Positions 29,826 to 41,117 of a stretch of DNA of 64,000 nucleotides are shown here, piece after piece. The position numbers and the translations under genes are program-made. How positions within the stretch are numbered: the stretch's first letter is position 1; each line of letters begins with the position of its first letter. The stretch is from Anastatus disparis (lineage: Eukaryota; Arthropoda; Insecta; Hymenoptera; Eupelmidae). The notes beneath the pieces are model-generated. The model ran no database searches and was not told where the DNA came from. It saw nothing but the letters and a program-made list of their open reading frames with translations. The DNA lies in the NCBI GenBank assembly GCA_017163975.1, contig JAFFSR010000280.1, positions 744,001 to 808,000 on the forward strand, in the 5' to 3' direction.

Positions 29826-31090
29826 AATGTGCGTAGATGACCTCAATTCAATAGATTACACCTGTGCGATAGGAGATATAGTCGGCCCAAAAAATGTTAT
29901 TGCATCAACCAAGATATCAAATAATCGTATCTGTATATATTTAGCAACAAAAGAATTAGTCGACAAATTAACGGACAAACATGAACATATAACAATTAAA
30001 GGAAAACAAGTATTTATTAGACCGCTGATAGGCAAATATAAACGCGTGATATTCTCAAACGTTTCCCCAAACATTCCAAACTTTGTATTTGAAAACATTC
30101 TTGACAATCTAAAAATAAATCGAAATTCACTTGTCACACTACTAAAAGCAAGCATCGAAAAAGAAGGGTACGAACATGTAATCAGCTTACGAAGACAAAC
30201 TTATGTTAAAATAGAAGACATTAAAAAGGTACCAGAGATTTTTAGATTGAACTACGACGATACAAGTTATTACATATATACAAGCACAGATACTCTTCGA
30301 TGCTTTATATGTAAAATGGAAGGATACATCGCGCGATACTGTGTAAACAAACCAAACCAAAACGACTCTGAATCTCAAGAAGCCAACGACATAAACACTA
30401 ATAGTATAATAAATAATTCAAATAACACTGACAACACATTAGAAAACCAAGAGATACATATTATAGAAGAAAATACAGAAGAAATGGATATTGATGTAGA
30501 AAAAAAAGATAAAAAACGTACACACTCACAAATCAGTTCAACTGAAACACAAAATAACCAGAAAGAAGAATATATGCAAAACTTCCCCAGCTTACCAAAA
30601 GAAAAAAAGGAGGATCAAACAATAAAACAAACAAAAAAAAAGGTAAACTAGAAACAGAAGACAAGAAAAAAGAAACGCAGAATTCAACAATCCCAAAAAA
30701 TATAGAAAAATACAAAACACTAGACAATACAAGCAACCAACAAATAGACTTAGCACCAATTGACGAGTTAGACAAAAAACTAATCAGTTTAAGAACCTAC
30801 CTAAATGAAAAAAACACAATAATGAACTACATACAATTAAAAAATTTACTAGAAAACCTAATTGGAGCAAAAAACCCTTTAGAGATAGTACAACAACACA
30901 CAACAAATATAGAAGACTTTATCAGATTCATTAAACAAGATATATACCCAAACGTAAGAGACAGCTCCATAAAAAGAAGATGCACCATACTACTAAAGAA
31001 CATATTCAGAGCACCAACAACCCTGCAAGATACACCAACGAACTCAGACACAGAAGAAACAGACACTCAAATACAAAATAAGCAATAAAC

Positions 31091-34000
31091 ATGGAAAAAA
31101 TAATACAATGGAACATTAATGGATTAAAAAATAATCAAGAAATCATGGAAAAATTAATAGATCAGCAAAACAGTAATATAATATGCATTCAAGAAACCAA
31201 TTTAAAAGATGATCAAAAAATCAAATTAAAAAACTGCAGCTGTTATAACAAAAACCGTACCGACTGCTCAGCAGCCAGTGGCGGTGTAGCAATACTGGTA
31301 AACAACAAACTATACAGTAAAGAAATAAAAATTACAACCGATTTAGAAGCAATAGCCATCCAAACACTAATAGGGGACAAAACAATATGCATATGCAACA
31401 TTTATTTAAGCAATAGATATGAACTAAACCTAACATCACTAAATCACTTATTAGAACAATTACCCACACCATATATACTAGCAGGCGACTTCAATAGCCA
31501 CAGCCAAACATGGGGCTCACACAAATTAGACAGCAGAGGAAAAATAATAGAAGAGTTCATCGCCAACAATGACTTAATACTATTCAACAATCTTTCTCCA
31601 ACCCACTACAACGTACATAACAATAAAACAAGTGCAATAGACCTAAGCTTATGCTCAAATAGCATAGCACATCAGATCGATTGGGAAACAAGCAACGATA
31701 TATACGGCAGCGACAATTTCCCCATATTCATAACAATAACTCACTCCAACCCACCACAAAGTATCAATCAACCCAGATGGAAATATCACAAAGCAGACTG
31801 GCCTAAATACCAAGATATAGTTTCTCAAAAGATAAAACCTCTATACGACTACATTCAAAATAACAAACACCACAACATAGACATAAATCATATAACAACA
31901 ACACTCACGGATATAATCACAGAAGCAGCTCAAGAAAGCATCCCTAAAACAACAGGCTCAATTCAAAATAAGTACGCACCGTGGTGGAATGAAGAATGCG
32001 AAACAGCAATTAAAGAATCAAAAAAAGCATTCAACAAATACAAAAAAAAAGCTACATACGAAAATAAAATAGAACATCAGAGACGTAAAGCACTAGCGAA
32101 GAAAACTATTAAACACAGTAAACGCAAATCCTGGCTAGAATACCTTAACTCAATTAATCACCAAACATCAACTAAAGAAATATGGAAAAAGATACAAGCG
32201 ATAAGTGGACGACATAAACAACTACAAATACCAGCCTTAATAGATAACAATATAACAATCAGCAAACCTCAAGATATAGCAAACACACTAGCCAACAACT
32301 TCGCAGAGAACTCGAATGATAATAACTATGAACAACCCTTTATTCATTATAAAAAAGAAGAAGAAAAAACACATATATGACAGCACAAGAAGAAGAAGAC
32401 TTGGATGGCGCCCTGAATAACGAAATCACAATGAAAGAGCTCCAACAAATACTAAACAAAAGCAAAAACACCAGTCCTGGACCTGACATGATACCAAATA
32501 TATTTATCAAAAACCTACCTACAAGCGCCACAAAATGCCTATTAGACATCTACAACATCATATGGACCAACAAAGTCTTTCCCGATCAATGAAGAAAAGC
32601 TATAGTAATACCCATACCCAAACCAGGGAAAAACAAATACAATAAAGAAAGCTATAGACCTATAGCTCTCACATGCTGTCTATGCAGAAAAAATATTAAG
32701 CAATCGATTAAAATGGTACCTGGAAGCCAACAACATCTTAATTAAGGAACAAAGCGGCTTTAGAGAAAATCACTCCACCATAGACTGTCTAGTAAAATTG
32801 GAATCAGAAATCTGTGACGCACTTGTAAATAAACAACACCTACTGACTGTGTGCCTCGACTTAGAAAAGGCTTACGACCTAATATGGAAAAACAGATTAT
32901 TAAAACTACTGACAAAATATAAAATAACCAGACGAATGTTCCACTTTATTAAAAACTTCTTAGAAAACAGAACTATCCAAGTAAGAGTCGAAAATGAACT
33001 TTCTGAACCAGTATACATAGAAAACGGAGTTCCACAAGGATCAGTACTAAGTGTAATACTTTTTCTTATAGCAATTAATGACATCCAAAAATGTATTCAA
33101 AGCCCTGTCCATACCACTATATTCGCCGACGACATAACACTCTAAATAAAAGGAAAAAATATCAAAACCAGTGAAACTATCATGCAAAACACTATACAAA
33201 AAATAATAGAATTCGCAGACAAAACAGGATTCAAGCTCTCAAAAAACAAAACCAAAGCAATTTTATTCAACAACAAACGCAAAATCAAGGAACCCAGATT
33301 ATTCGTAAAAGAAAATAAAATAGAAACAGTACAAGACATAAAAATTCTAGGTCTAACATTCGATCATAAACTATCATGGAACAACCATATAATCAACCTC
33401 AAAACACAATGCATACAAAAAATAAATATCCTCAAGACACTGTCAGCGAAAAACTGGGACACAAACGGAAAAATCATCAAAAACACATACAAAGCAATTA
33501 TACAGAGCAAAATAGACTATGCCAGTGTTGTGTATGGCTCAGCCAAAAACCACATACTCAAAAAACTAGACACAATATTAAACACAAGCATGAGAATCGT
33601 TACAGGTGCATATATAACCAGCCCCACCAACAGTATATTGAGCGAAAGTAATATGATGCCATTGGAGTATAGAAGAATACAAAACACACTCAACTATGGA
33701 ATAAAAATATTAACTAGACCAAAGAATCAAGTATATGAAATCTTAGCAAAGCAAAACAATACAATAGTATACAATTAAAAAAAAATGCAAAAAAACCATT
33801 CTACCACAGATTTACAACCAACCAAAAAAAATACAAAATATATAAATACCAAATAATCCCAATTGAACAGGTTCGTACGTGCCCTGGAGCAGAACTACAA
33901 GAATTCACCTCATATATAATAGATCAACCAACAAAAAATTCCCAAGAAATACATAGAAAAAACAAGAATGACTACAAGTTATATACATCAACATACAAAA

Positions 34001-34766
34001 ACAACAATTCAACTGGAAGTGCAATAATACTACCTGACGGCGAGCAAATACTACATAAATATCCAAAATGGTGCAAAATCCAAAATATACAAGCAATAAA
34101 CATAACCAAGGCCATAGAACATGCAAAAAACATGATAAATAAAAATAACATCACCATATATACAGATCTAGACTCTCTACAAAGAATAAAGAAACAAAAT
34201 AATAACAACTCCATAGTATATAAAATCCATAGAGAACTAGCAGATATGAAAGGCAAAGTCAAGATAACTCAATATAAAATTGACTCACCCGAACAACAAA
34301 CAGCAATCCAAGCAGCAAAAAACGCTAGTCAATTAATATAAACCAACACACTCAATAATGTTACCAGAGAAGACCTACAAAAAAAATCAAAATCAACATC
34401 CTCAAACATTGGAATAAACAATGGCAAGAAGGCAATAGTTTCCTCAACAGAATAAGAAGTAACATCTACGAAAAAAACCCCACCACCAATTTAAACAGAA
34501 AAAACCAAATACTCATCACTAGACTACGCATCGGCCATACACAAATGACACACCAATCAATCATAAACAAAAATACATCCAATCAATGTGACAAGTGCCA
34601 AATAAAAAATAGTGTTGAACATATATTTTTACAGTGCCCGAAATACAGTGACCACAGAAAATCATTAAAAATAAAAAATAATTTAAATGAAATACTGAAT
34701 AACAAAAATCAAATCAGTAAAGTGATTGAATTTCTAGACTTAACAAAATTGAAAAACAACATATAA
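31091..34766 (+). pseudogene. LINE ORF2 (endonuclease, reverse transcriptase, RNase H), decayed
   Basis: The endonuclease occupies 31091-32380: N8 in QWNING, E35 in QETN, D133/N135 in AGDFNSH, but the catalytic SDH motif reads SDN (207-209). A frameshift follows near 32375. The RT part contains PGPDMIPN, a TGA at 32590-32592 where coding should continue, SYRPIALTCCLC, a frameshift near 32680, LDLEKAYD, GVPQGSVLS, FADD at about 33124, then a TAA at 33143-33145. The thumb continues to 33778. Another frame carries an RNase H-like stretch (about 33975-34340, YTDLDSLQ) whose first Asp appears replaced. The last part holds CDKCQIKNSVEHIFLQC at about 34596-34646. Normally this protein nicks DNA and copies the element RNA; here it is dead. 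Confidence 0.88.
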
Positions 34767-34969
34767 CGTATAATAACAAATAATTAAACATGAATAACAA
34801 ATCTCTGTATAATTTTGAATATTATTATAGTATGTACAACTTTTCGAATACTACTATCGTATGTAAAATTTTAATGTATATAAATATGAATCAGAAATAA
34901 AGTACCTATAGTTGCTAATACCCTAACCAGGGGGATGCAACTATAAAATTTTAATAAAAAAAAAAAAAA

Positions 34970-34980
34970 AAATAAGTAAT
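34970..34980 (+). repeat. LINE target-site duplication, 3' copy
   Basis: AAATAAGTAAT directly after the A tail, identical to 28937-28947. Confidence 0.8.
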
Positions 34981-36173
34981 AATTTAATTATAGCACATCT
35001 TTCTTGCTTTATACGTCCGACAAATTTTATCCCCATGGAGACCGCACTCTACATTCTTATTCTGCTTCAGTCAATGGTGGTTAAAAAAATATAGTGCGGT
35101 CCAAGAATGCAAAGTATATTGTAGTCACAAGGGTGTATTATTACCTTGGCTTCGCCTTAGCGTAAAATAATTGCAACGTAAATGTTGAATTAACGTTGTG
35201 AAACTATATACAGTTCAATAGTCTAAAAAATTGTAAATAGTTATCGGCAAAATGTAAAATAGAAAAATGTGTATTATTTATATTTTTATTTCATCTTTTC
35301 TTCAAAAAACTTTTAAGGAAATTATTCTTTTTACAACAATTAATATAATTTAGGAATATTCTTGAATATTAATTTATAAGAAGTATATTTTCAGTAACCC
35401 TAAGGTATCACAAACGTCAAACCAAGTTTCTAGTATGCATTATATATCATTGCCTCTTACGAAAAGTAGCTCAATTTGATTTCTTGGCAAAAATTAATAT
35501 GGCTCACACTTTGACGAAGATTAATACATTTAACTCTTTGCACCTCGAAGATTCGGCTATCATCTCGCAGACAGTTAGTATTTCTTTATTTTAGAGTATA
35601 TATTACCCATTTTTGTGTAATATAATGCTGGTTCTACAATCATTTGAATGTTTTCAACGGATCCATAATTTTACTAAAACAATTCTGGTGAATTTCGGAA
35701 AATCAACCATCTCAAACATAAATCTCTAGATAAGAGATTAAAACACAATAATTAGCAGATCTCGATGCTTTTCTAGAAAAATAGCAAATTTCAATAATAT
35801 TCTACGAAGATTATTTCACAAAGCATTGTACATTTAATCGCTGAATCGCAAAAATTAGCAAATTTTATAAACCTGTTCCAAAAAATAATACATTTTATCA
35901 TTGCATCCTAAAAATTAACATAAAGCGGTAAATTTCAGCAAGATACTAAGATATACTAAATTTTAGGGTAATAGCATGAAATATATTATTTTTCGTGAAA
36001 GCTAAAATTTGTTACTTTTTATTTAAACGTCTTAAAATGCGCTCGTTCTTGCGACTAGGAATGGAATTTGCTACTTTTCGTTAGAGGCCATGATACATAA
36101 ATGTACCAAAGCAAGTGTGTGATCATTTACATTTAACTTGGACAAAAAATTTCATACTTTTTGAAGCCCTATA
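34981..36173. other. Non-coding spacer between LINE and TIR element
   Basis: No gene. A short inverted pair GACCGCACT / AGTGCGGTC (35040-35101) is visible. The rest is AT-rich with no supported structure. Confidence 0.5.
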
Positions 36174-36772
36174 CACTGCAAATTTAAGTGTGTTATTTTA
36201 ACACACTTACGTGTGTAATTCGGCTGTCGCCATTTTTACACACTTTTTTGTGTGTTAAATCCATAACTCATTTTAGATGTTTAATTTAACACACGTAAAC
36301 GCGTAAATTCAAACGTATAAAACGTGTAATAGATTGAAATACATTAAAAATTAAAAATTATTTTTATGGGCGTTTCAATTTTTTGTGTTGGAATTATTTA
36401 ATTTTAATGTACAATCACTTTAAGACTTAACCTATTATAAAATTGAATTGCCCATAAAAACGTTTAAAAAATTTTCGACCTGATTCGGGCGCGAACTCAC
36501 GACCTACGGGATGCGAGACATCGACACTACACTGCAAATTTAAGTGTGTTATTTTAACACACTTACGTGTGTAATTCGGCTGTCGCCATTTTTACACACT
36601 TTTTTGTGTGTTAAATCCATAACTCATTTTAGATGTTTAATTTAACACACGTAAACGTGTAAATTCAAACGCATAAAACGTGTAATAGATTGAAATACAT
36701 TAAAAATTAAAAATTATTTTTATGGGCGTTTCAATTTTTTGTGTTGGAATTTTTTAATTTTAATGTGCAATT

Positions 36773-37152
36773 GAGGAGGTCGCCTATCTCTGTCCTTTTC
36801 TAATCAAAGAAATGATTTTTTTACAAAAACTAATAACTTTAGCAAAAAATGAAGAGAAAGCCGCACCTTGTATCGAAAAAAGCAATGTTTTCTTTGATAA
36901 GAAAAAATTAATTTTATTGCTTCGTTCTCAAGAAAACCTTGAAAAACCAAATTGTCCACCCTAACCTCTATGATTTAAGTTTTTCAAGGTTTTCTTGAAA
37001 ACAAAGCAATAAAATTAATTCTTTCTTATCAAAGAAAATATTGCTTTTTTTATACGAGATGCGGCTTTCTCTCCATTTTTTGCTAAAGTTATTAGTTTCT
37101 GTAAAAAACTCAATTTTTTTATTAGAAAAGGACAGAGATACGTGACCTCCTC
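36773..37152. mobile_element. Fold-back MITE (about 175-bp arms) inside the TIR element
   Basis: The left arm begins GAGGAGGTCGCC..TCTCTGTCCTTTTCTAAT and the right arm ends ATTAGAAAAGGACAGAGATA..GACCTCCTC. The arms pair over most of their length with a short loop near 36947-36969. AATT borders both sides. The tandem sister segment (around 36410-36440) lacks it, which gives the approximate empty site. Non-coding. Confidence 0.85.
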
Positions 37153-37199
37153 GAATTAACCTATTAATATTATATCGCCTATAAAAACGCTTAAAAAAT

Positions 37200-37285
37200 T
37201 TTCGACCTGACTCGGGCGCGAACTCACGACCTACGGGATGCGAGGCATCGACGCTACCTATTACGCTACGGAACGCTTGTTATGA
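37200..37285 (-). repeat. tRNA-like (SINE-like) segment
   Basis: On the minus strand TAGCGTAATAGGTAGCGTC resembles an A box and GTGAGTTCGCGCCC a B box, followed by a T-run (AAAATTTTTT). The fragment at 36478-36529 is a second, truncated copy in the tandem sister. The acceptor stem does not pair, so it is tRNA-derived and not a tRNA gene. Confidence 0.55.
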
Positions 37286-38150
37286 ATCATGATAATTTCT
37301 TATATTTATGGTTTATTAATATAAAAATTTCATTATTTTCAAACACTTCTAAATCTAAATAAAATAAATAATAATAATCATGAGTAATTAATACTAATTA
37401 AAAAAAAATAAAGATCAGTAGAATAATTTTTCTTGAATGATTAAAATAATTTTTTATCAAAAGAATATCAAATTCCTTATTTATTAAAAATTTAATTTTT
37501 CATCAAATGAACAATTATTTTTTTACAAAAAAATAAACGTATATGAAAAATTTATTATTAAATAATTTATTTGATAAGGTTAAAAAATTCCCCCCCCACA
37601 CCCAAAAAACACTATAAATAGTTATAAATATATTGATTACTGAATTTTATATTATTAATTTAATAGATGCATTCGATTCAATAAAATTATTTTTTTTCAT
37701 ATGAAAAATTTTAATTAAACTTTTTATTAAATAATAAAATATTATCATCAATTACTTAAGACAATTAAAATAAAAGACTATATAAAATTTGAAATAATGA
37801 ATATTGTAGTTCTAATACAATTTAATATTAAAATATATATTTTTAGAAAAACTTTGATTAAAAATTAAAATTTGTCTACTTTACTAATGTAAAATAAAAA
37901 TTAATTACAGTAAATGTATTAATGTACAAATATAAATTTTAAATACATAGATGTGTAGATTTACGCATTTATGTGTGTAAATTTTTATACTAAACTGATC
38001 ATGTGTGTAAAATTACACATAAAATGTGTATACTGATACTTTTACGCACATAAGTGCGTTTTTTCACACACATAATAGAATTTACACATTAAAACGTGTA
38101 AAAATACTCACTATCAGTGTGTGAATTAACACACATGAATTTGTAGTGTA

Positions 38151-38934
38151 AATTTTTAATATCTTAGATTTACTCAATCTAATAAATATAAAAAAGTTTG
38201 CTACAGTAGAGCAAAGTGCATTTACAAGTGATCGTTACATTGGTGTATTATCATTATTGCATTATACGGACAATAAATCACCATTTTCGCATATGTAATT
38301 CTAAGTATGCAAATATTTGTCCTAATAAAAGTTCATTTGTAACAAATTATATCAAGAGAAAATTATTAAATAGTACATTTAATTAAATTTAATGTTACTT
38401 TACTCTACCAAGTAACTACTGAATATTTCATAAACGAACTTTTGTGATATTCGCACAAATCCTTAGAGTTTACTAAATCTAAATTACTTTTAATTTTAAG
38501 TTTAATTTAATTTTAATTTTTTAACTTGGTTTGTAATGATACAAAAAGACTTCATCATTTTTCAATAAATTTTGTTGGATTAGTGTAAATACATTCATTG
38601 CAATGTTTTTAGTAAATCAGTATACACAGTACTTTTAGTATACTATTTTTTATGCATAACGTAAATGTTAATTATTCTCCATTAGTTCTAATAACCATGT
38701 TATTACTTAAAATCACTGATAATCATCAGGTCATATATATGGTATATACAAATTCATAACCTCATTCTGACTCAAATCTAGTTCTAATGAAATAATAGTG
38801 CAAAACAGATTATTTTATGAATTATGTACCGTGTATTTATGAATTAAGTACCGTGAATAATTAATTGGTAAAACTTTAAATAATATCATTGCCAAAAATT
38901 GAAAAAAAAAGATTATTAAATTTGATTCTAAATA
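38151..38934. other. Upstream flank of IR copy 2
   Basis: Homologous in order to the flank upstream of IR copy 1 (GTGATATTCGCACAAATCC, CCATTAGTTCTAATA, the block at 38709). No coding exon. Confidence 0.6.
38709..38735 (+). promoter_or_regulatory. Conserved promoter block of IR copy 2
   Basis: AAAATCACTGATAATCATC followed by A-GGTCATA, differing at one base from the block at 23723-23749. About 200 bp before the start codon. Confidence 0.45.
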
Positions 38935-40683
38935 ATGTCGATTTATCGCTACATATTGATTGTATCATTATACGTAAATATAATAACTTATACGACACAA
39001 AATAATTGGATGATTATTTTAAAGGATCAACTTACAACATATTTGAAACCTTACACAATATTATTATTCATAAATAGTTCTACAAAAGTTACACATGAAC
39101 AGGAATATATTTTTCAGATTCTTATTAATGAATTTCCAAGTATGACATTTGATTTGGCTACCTATGAAGTCACAAACAATAATGATATTTCCGAAATTAC
39201 AGTTTCAGTTGTAAATACAGAAAATACACCTCTGCACATTATATTGCACCAAGAAATTAATAATTGGCGAAACTTTTTAGATATATTTGATCAAATTTCA
39301 CAAACATTCAGATTGACAAAATGTTTGGTAATTTATTTTAATAATATTGAATTATCTGAGAAAAATTTGTTAGAAAAAATTTTTAAGTATAGTTGGTACA
39401 TGAAACTTTTGGATTTTTCTGTGTTGAAAATTAGCAAAAATCAGGAATTAATTTACAATTTTAATCCTTTTTTGAATGTTTTGAATAAAACTAAGCTTAA
39501 TTTTGGAGTGGACATTTTTCCATATAAACTCAACGATGCCAATGGTTATCAATTAAAATTAATCGAATATCACTATAAAAATTTGAAATCTTCACCAGAA
39601 TATTTATTTTACGTTGATTTAATTAAGAAAGTGGCAAAAATTGTGAATTTAACATACACTTCTACTATGTTTATTGGTGATGAGACGGATAACGCTTTAC
39701 AACAGGTTAATACAGGTCTCCATAATGGAAGTATAGATATGATACCTTTTCCATCAACATTTGAATTGACACCAGGAGTTATCATTGAAGATATCGGACA
39801 AGACTGTGACGAATACGTTGCAATAGTACCAATTATAAGTTCAATTGAATTAAATATATCCCCTAGTGTTATAATCCTCGTAGCTATACCAACAATCGTA
39901 GTGACTTTGATATTGTTTACAAATGCCTTGAAAATCACAAGCAATAAATGGAAAATATTTCAAGTCCTAGAAATCCTTCTAAAAATACCAATTTTTAGCA
40001 ATTTACGTAAACCAAGTGATAAAATATTTTTTCTGATTCTCGTAGTTGTTTCCATGTACTATGATCAAATATTTTATCAAGAAATTCTTAAGATTAACGT
40101 TAGTAAACAAGACACGCCTTTTAAAACTATTAAAGATTTAACAAATTCTAAACTTCCCGTATTTATTTATAATGATTTTATTCGCAAAATGTTTTTACTT
40201 GGTAGTGACGATAAGGCAACTCACGATTTGATAAACAATGCTAAAGCGGAGTCTACGAATGACAACTGTGTAACAAAATTACGAGTAAATCCAGAAATTA
40301 TTTGTTTAACAACTAAATGGTTTGCGAAAAAAATTTGTAAGAAGTATCGTAATAATGATGGATCACCGAAAATGAAATTAGGTCCAACATTTTCATGTAT
40401 AAAAAGTTACTTTCGTTTTACAAATAGATTTCCATTTGTAGAAAGATTTCGGAACCTTTTTGTAAGAATAAGAGAATCAGGTTGTTGGCGTCCATCTCAA
40501 TTTGAAAAGAAGGATAACAAAAGTAAGTATTTTGTTGGAAAAAGGAAAAAAACCGAAAGTATTAGTAATATTTCGATGCCACTTAGATGGATTTTTGTCA
40601 TTGGATCTAGCATATCTATTGTTACTTTTTTTACTGAAGTAATAAATGAACAAATTTTTCGTACTTTACATTTATCTATGTAA
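38935..40683 (+). CDS. Divergent ionotropic receptor (IR), intronless, copy 2
   Basis: 582 residues, colinear with the receptor at 23902-25659; by eye roughly two thirds or more of residues are identical. Signal peptide 1-20, S1 region with GYQLKLIEYHY, TM1 around SPSVIILVAIPTIVVTLILF, TM2 FFLILVVVSMYYDQIFYQEI, then PFKTIKDLTNSKL, FRNLFVRIRESGCW, and TM3 PLRWIFVIGSSISIVTFFTE. Differences cluster in the N-terminal region and the last 15 residues, while the TM2 to S2 parts are strongly conserved, suggesting both are maintained as channels. The frame is intact with no introns. Expected role: ligand-gated chemosensory cation channel in sensory neurons; ligand unknown. A two-residue deletion relative to copy 1 occurs near residue 123 (ISRKHR replaced by QTFR). 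Confidence 0.85.
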   Translation: MSIYRYILIVSLYVNIITYTTQNNWMIILKDQLTTYLKPYTILLFINSSTKVTHEQEYIFQILINEFPSMTFDLATYEVTNNNDISEITVSVVNTENTPLHIILHQEINNWRNFLDIFDQISQTFRLTKCLVIYFNNIELSEKNLLEKIFKYSWYMKLLDFSVLKISKNQELIYNFNPFLNVLNKTKLNFGVDIFPYKLNDANGYQLKLIEYHYKNLKSSPEYLFYVDLIKKVAKIVNLTYTSTMFIGDETDNALQQVNTGLHNGSIDMIPFPSTFELTPGVIIEDIGQDCDEYVAIVPIISSIELNISPSVIILVAIPTIVVTLILFTNALKITSNKWKIFQVLEILLKIPIFSNLRKPSDKIFFLILVVVSMYYDQIFYQEILKINVSKQDTPFKTIKDLTNSKLPVFIYNDFIRKMFLLGSDDKATHDLINNAKAESTNDNCVTKLRVNPEIICLTTKWFAKKICKKYRNNDGSPKMKLGPTFSCIKSYFRFTNRFPFVERFRNLFVRIRESGCWRPSQFEKKDNKSKYFVGKRKKTESISNISMPLRWIFVIGSSISIVTFFTEVINEQIFRTLHLSM

Positions 40684-40937
40684 AAAAAATTGCATAATTA
40701 AAAAAAATTCAAGAATTTTGAAAAATAATATATTACGTGGGACAAGAAGTCAATAAGCGTAACTATTGATTCCAATATTTTTATGTATTAAGTTCATTTC
40801 CTTATGCAATAATGCATGCTAAATGTTCGGGTAGTAAAAAATATTTAAATATTAAACTTTATGATAAAATCTTTTAAGTAAACGATAATATTATAGGTAA
40901 CTAAACAATATTGATAAGATTTTTTAAAATTTTATTT

Positions 40938-41117
40938 AACCTCCCTGTATTTATGCTATCATTGTGATTCTAATTAGCGATGGAGATTTTCAGCGTGTTT
41001 GTAAACAAAGCACATGTAAGCACATGTAGAGCGATATCTGTATCAATCGACTGAGACCAGGATTTGAACTTGAGTCCTCGAGTCAGAAATCTACCGAGTG
41101 AACTACTGAAGACTTCA
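40938..41117 (-). mobile_element. tRNA-derived SINE (family A), copy 2
   Basis: Same block order as copy 1 on the minus strand, but more decayed: the A box region reads AGTAGTTCACTCGGTAGA and the B box CAAGTTCAAATCC; the anticodon part is shortened. The 3' end GCATAAATACAGGGAGGTTA leads into an A/T-rich tail. It lies in the 3' flank of IR copy 2 and is absent from the matching flank of IR copy 1. Confidence 0.8.

Larger units (their letters stand above)
29077..31088 (+). pseudogene. LINE ORF1 (gag-like), disrupted by SINE and a frameshift
   Basis: The start ATG at 29077 opens 45 codons (MGEPPPVKKDIPTFEV..) that run in frame to the SINE insertion point at 29212. After the SINE and its 11-bp duplication the same frame resumes at 29837 (DDLNSIDYTCAIG..). 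A zinc-knuckle-like CFICKMEGYIARYC follows, where the usual His is Tyr. A frameshift in an A-run near 30633-30641 ends the frame at 30651, while the neighbouring frame continues through KNLLENLIGAKNP to a stop at 31088. ORF1 normally binds the element RNA to form a ribonucleoprotein. Not functional here. Confidence 0.85.
28948..34969 (+). mobile_element. Full-length non-LTR retrotransposon (LINE), degenerate
   Basis: A complete insertion bounded by AAATAAGTAAT duplications and ending in a poly(A) tail. About 130 bp of 5' UTR precede ORF1 (zinc-knuckle gag-like, from 29077), which is followed two bases later by ORF2 (apurinic-type endonuclease, reverse transcriptase, RNase H-like segment, C-terminal CCHC). 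The presence of RNase H and a terminal CX2CX8HX4C suggests the I/R1/LOA/Jockey assemblage; the exact clade needs a tree. About 625 bp of the span is a later SINE insertion. Multiple stops and frameshifts make it inactive. Confidence 0.9.
36174..38148. mobile_element. TIR DNA element with a tandem truncated 5' copy, non-coding
   Basis: The left end CACTGCAAATTTAAGTGTG (36174) and the right end, read inverted, CACTACAAATTCATGTGTG (ending 38148) form imperfect TIRs of about 33 bp next to TA dinucleotides (36172-36173, 38149-38150). The same left end starts again at 36530, directly after TA, so an inner element (36530-38148) sits against a 356-bp left fragment of a sister copy. Subterminal ACACGTAAA / GTGTGTAAA words are repeated at both ends. 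The inner copy carries a fold-back insertion (36773-37152) and a tRNA-like segment. No transposase reading frame, so it is non-autonomous. Confidence 0.75.

Noticed and set aside
29213..29826. Interpretation of the tRNA-headed block as the 5' UTR of the LINE
   Set aside because: The 11-bp duplication and the restored ORF1 frame on either side show it is an insertion within ORF1.
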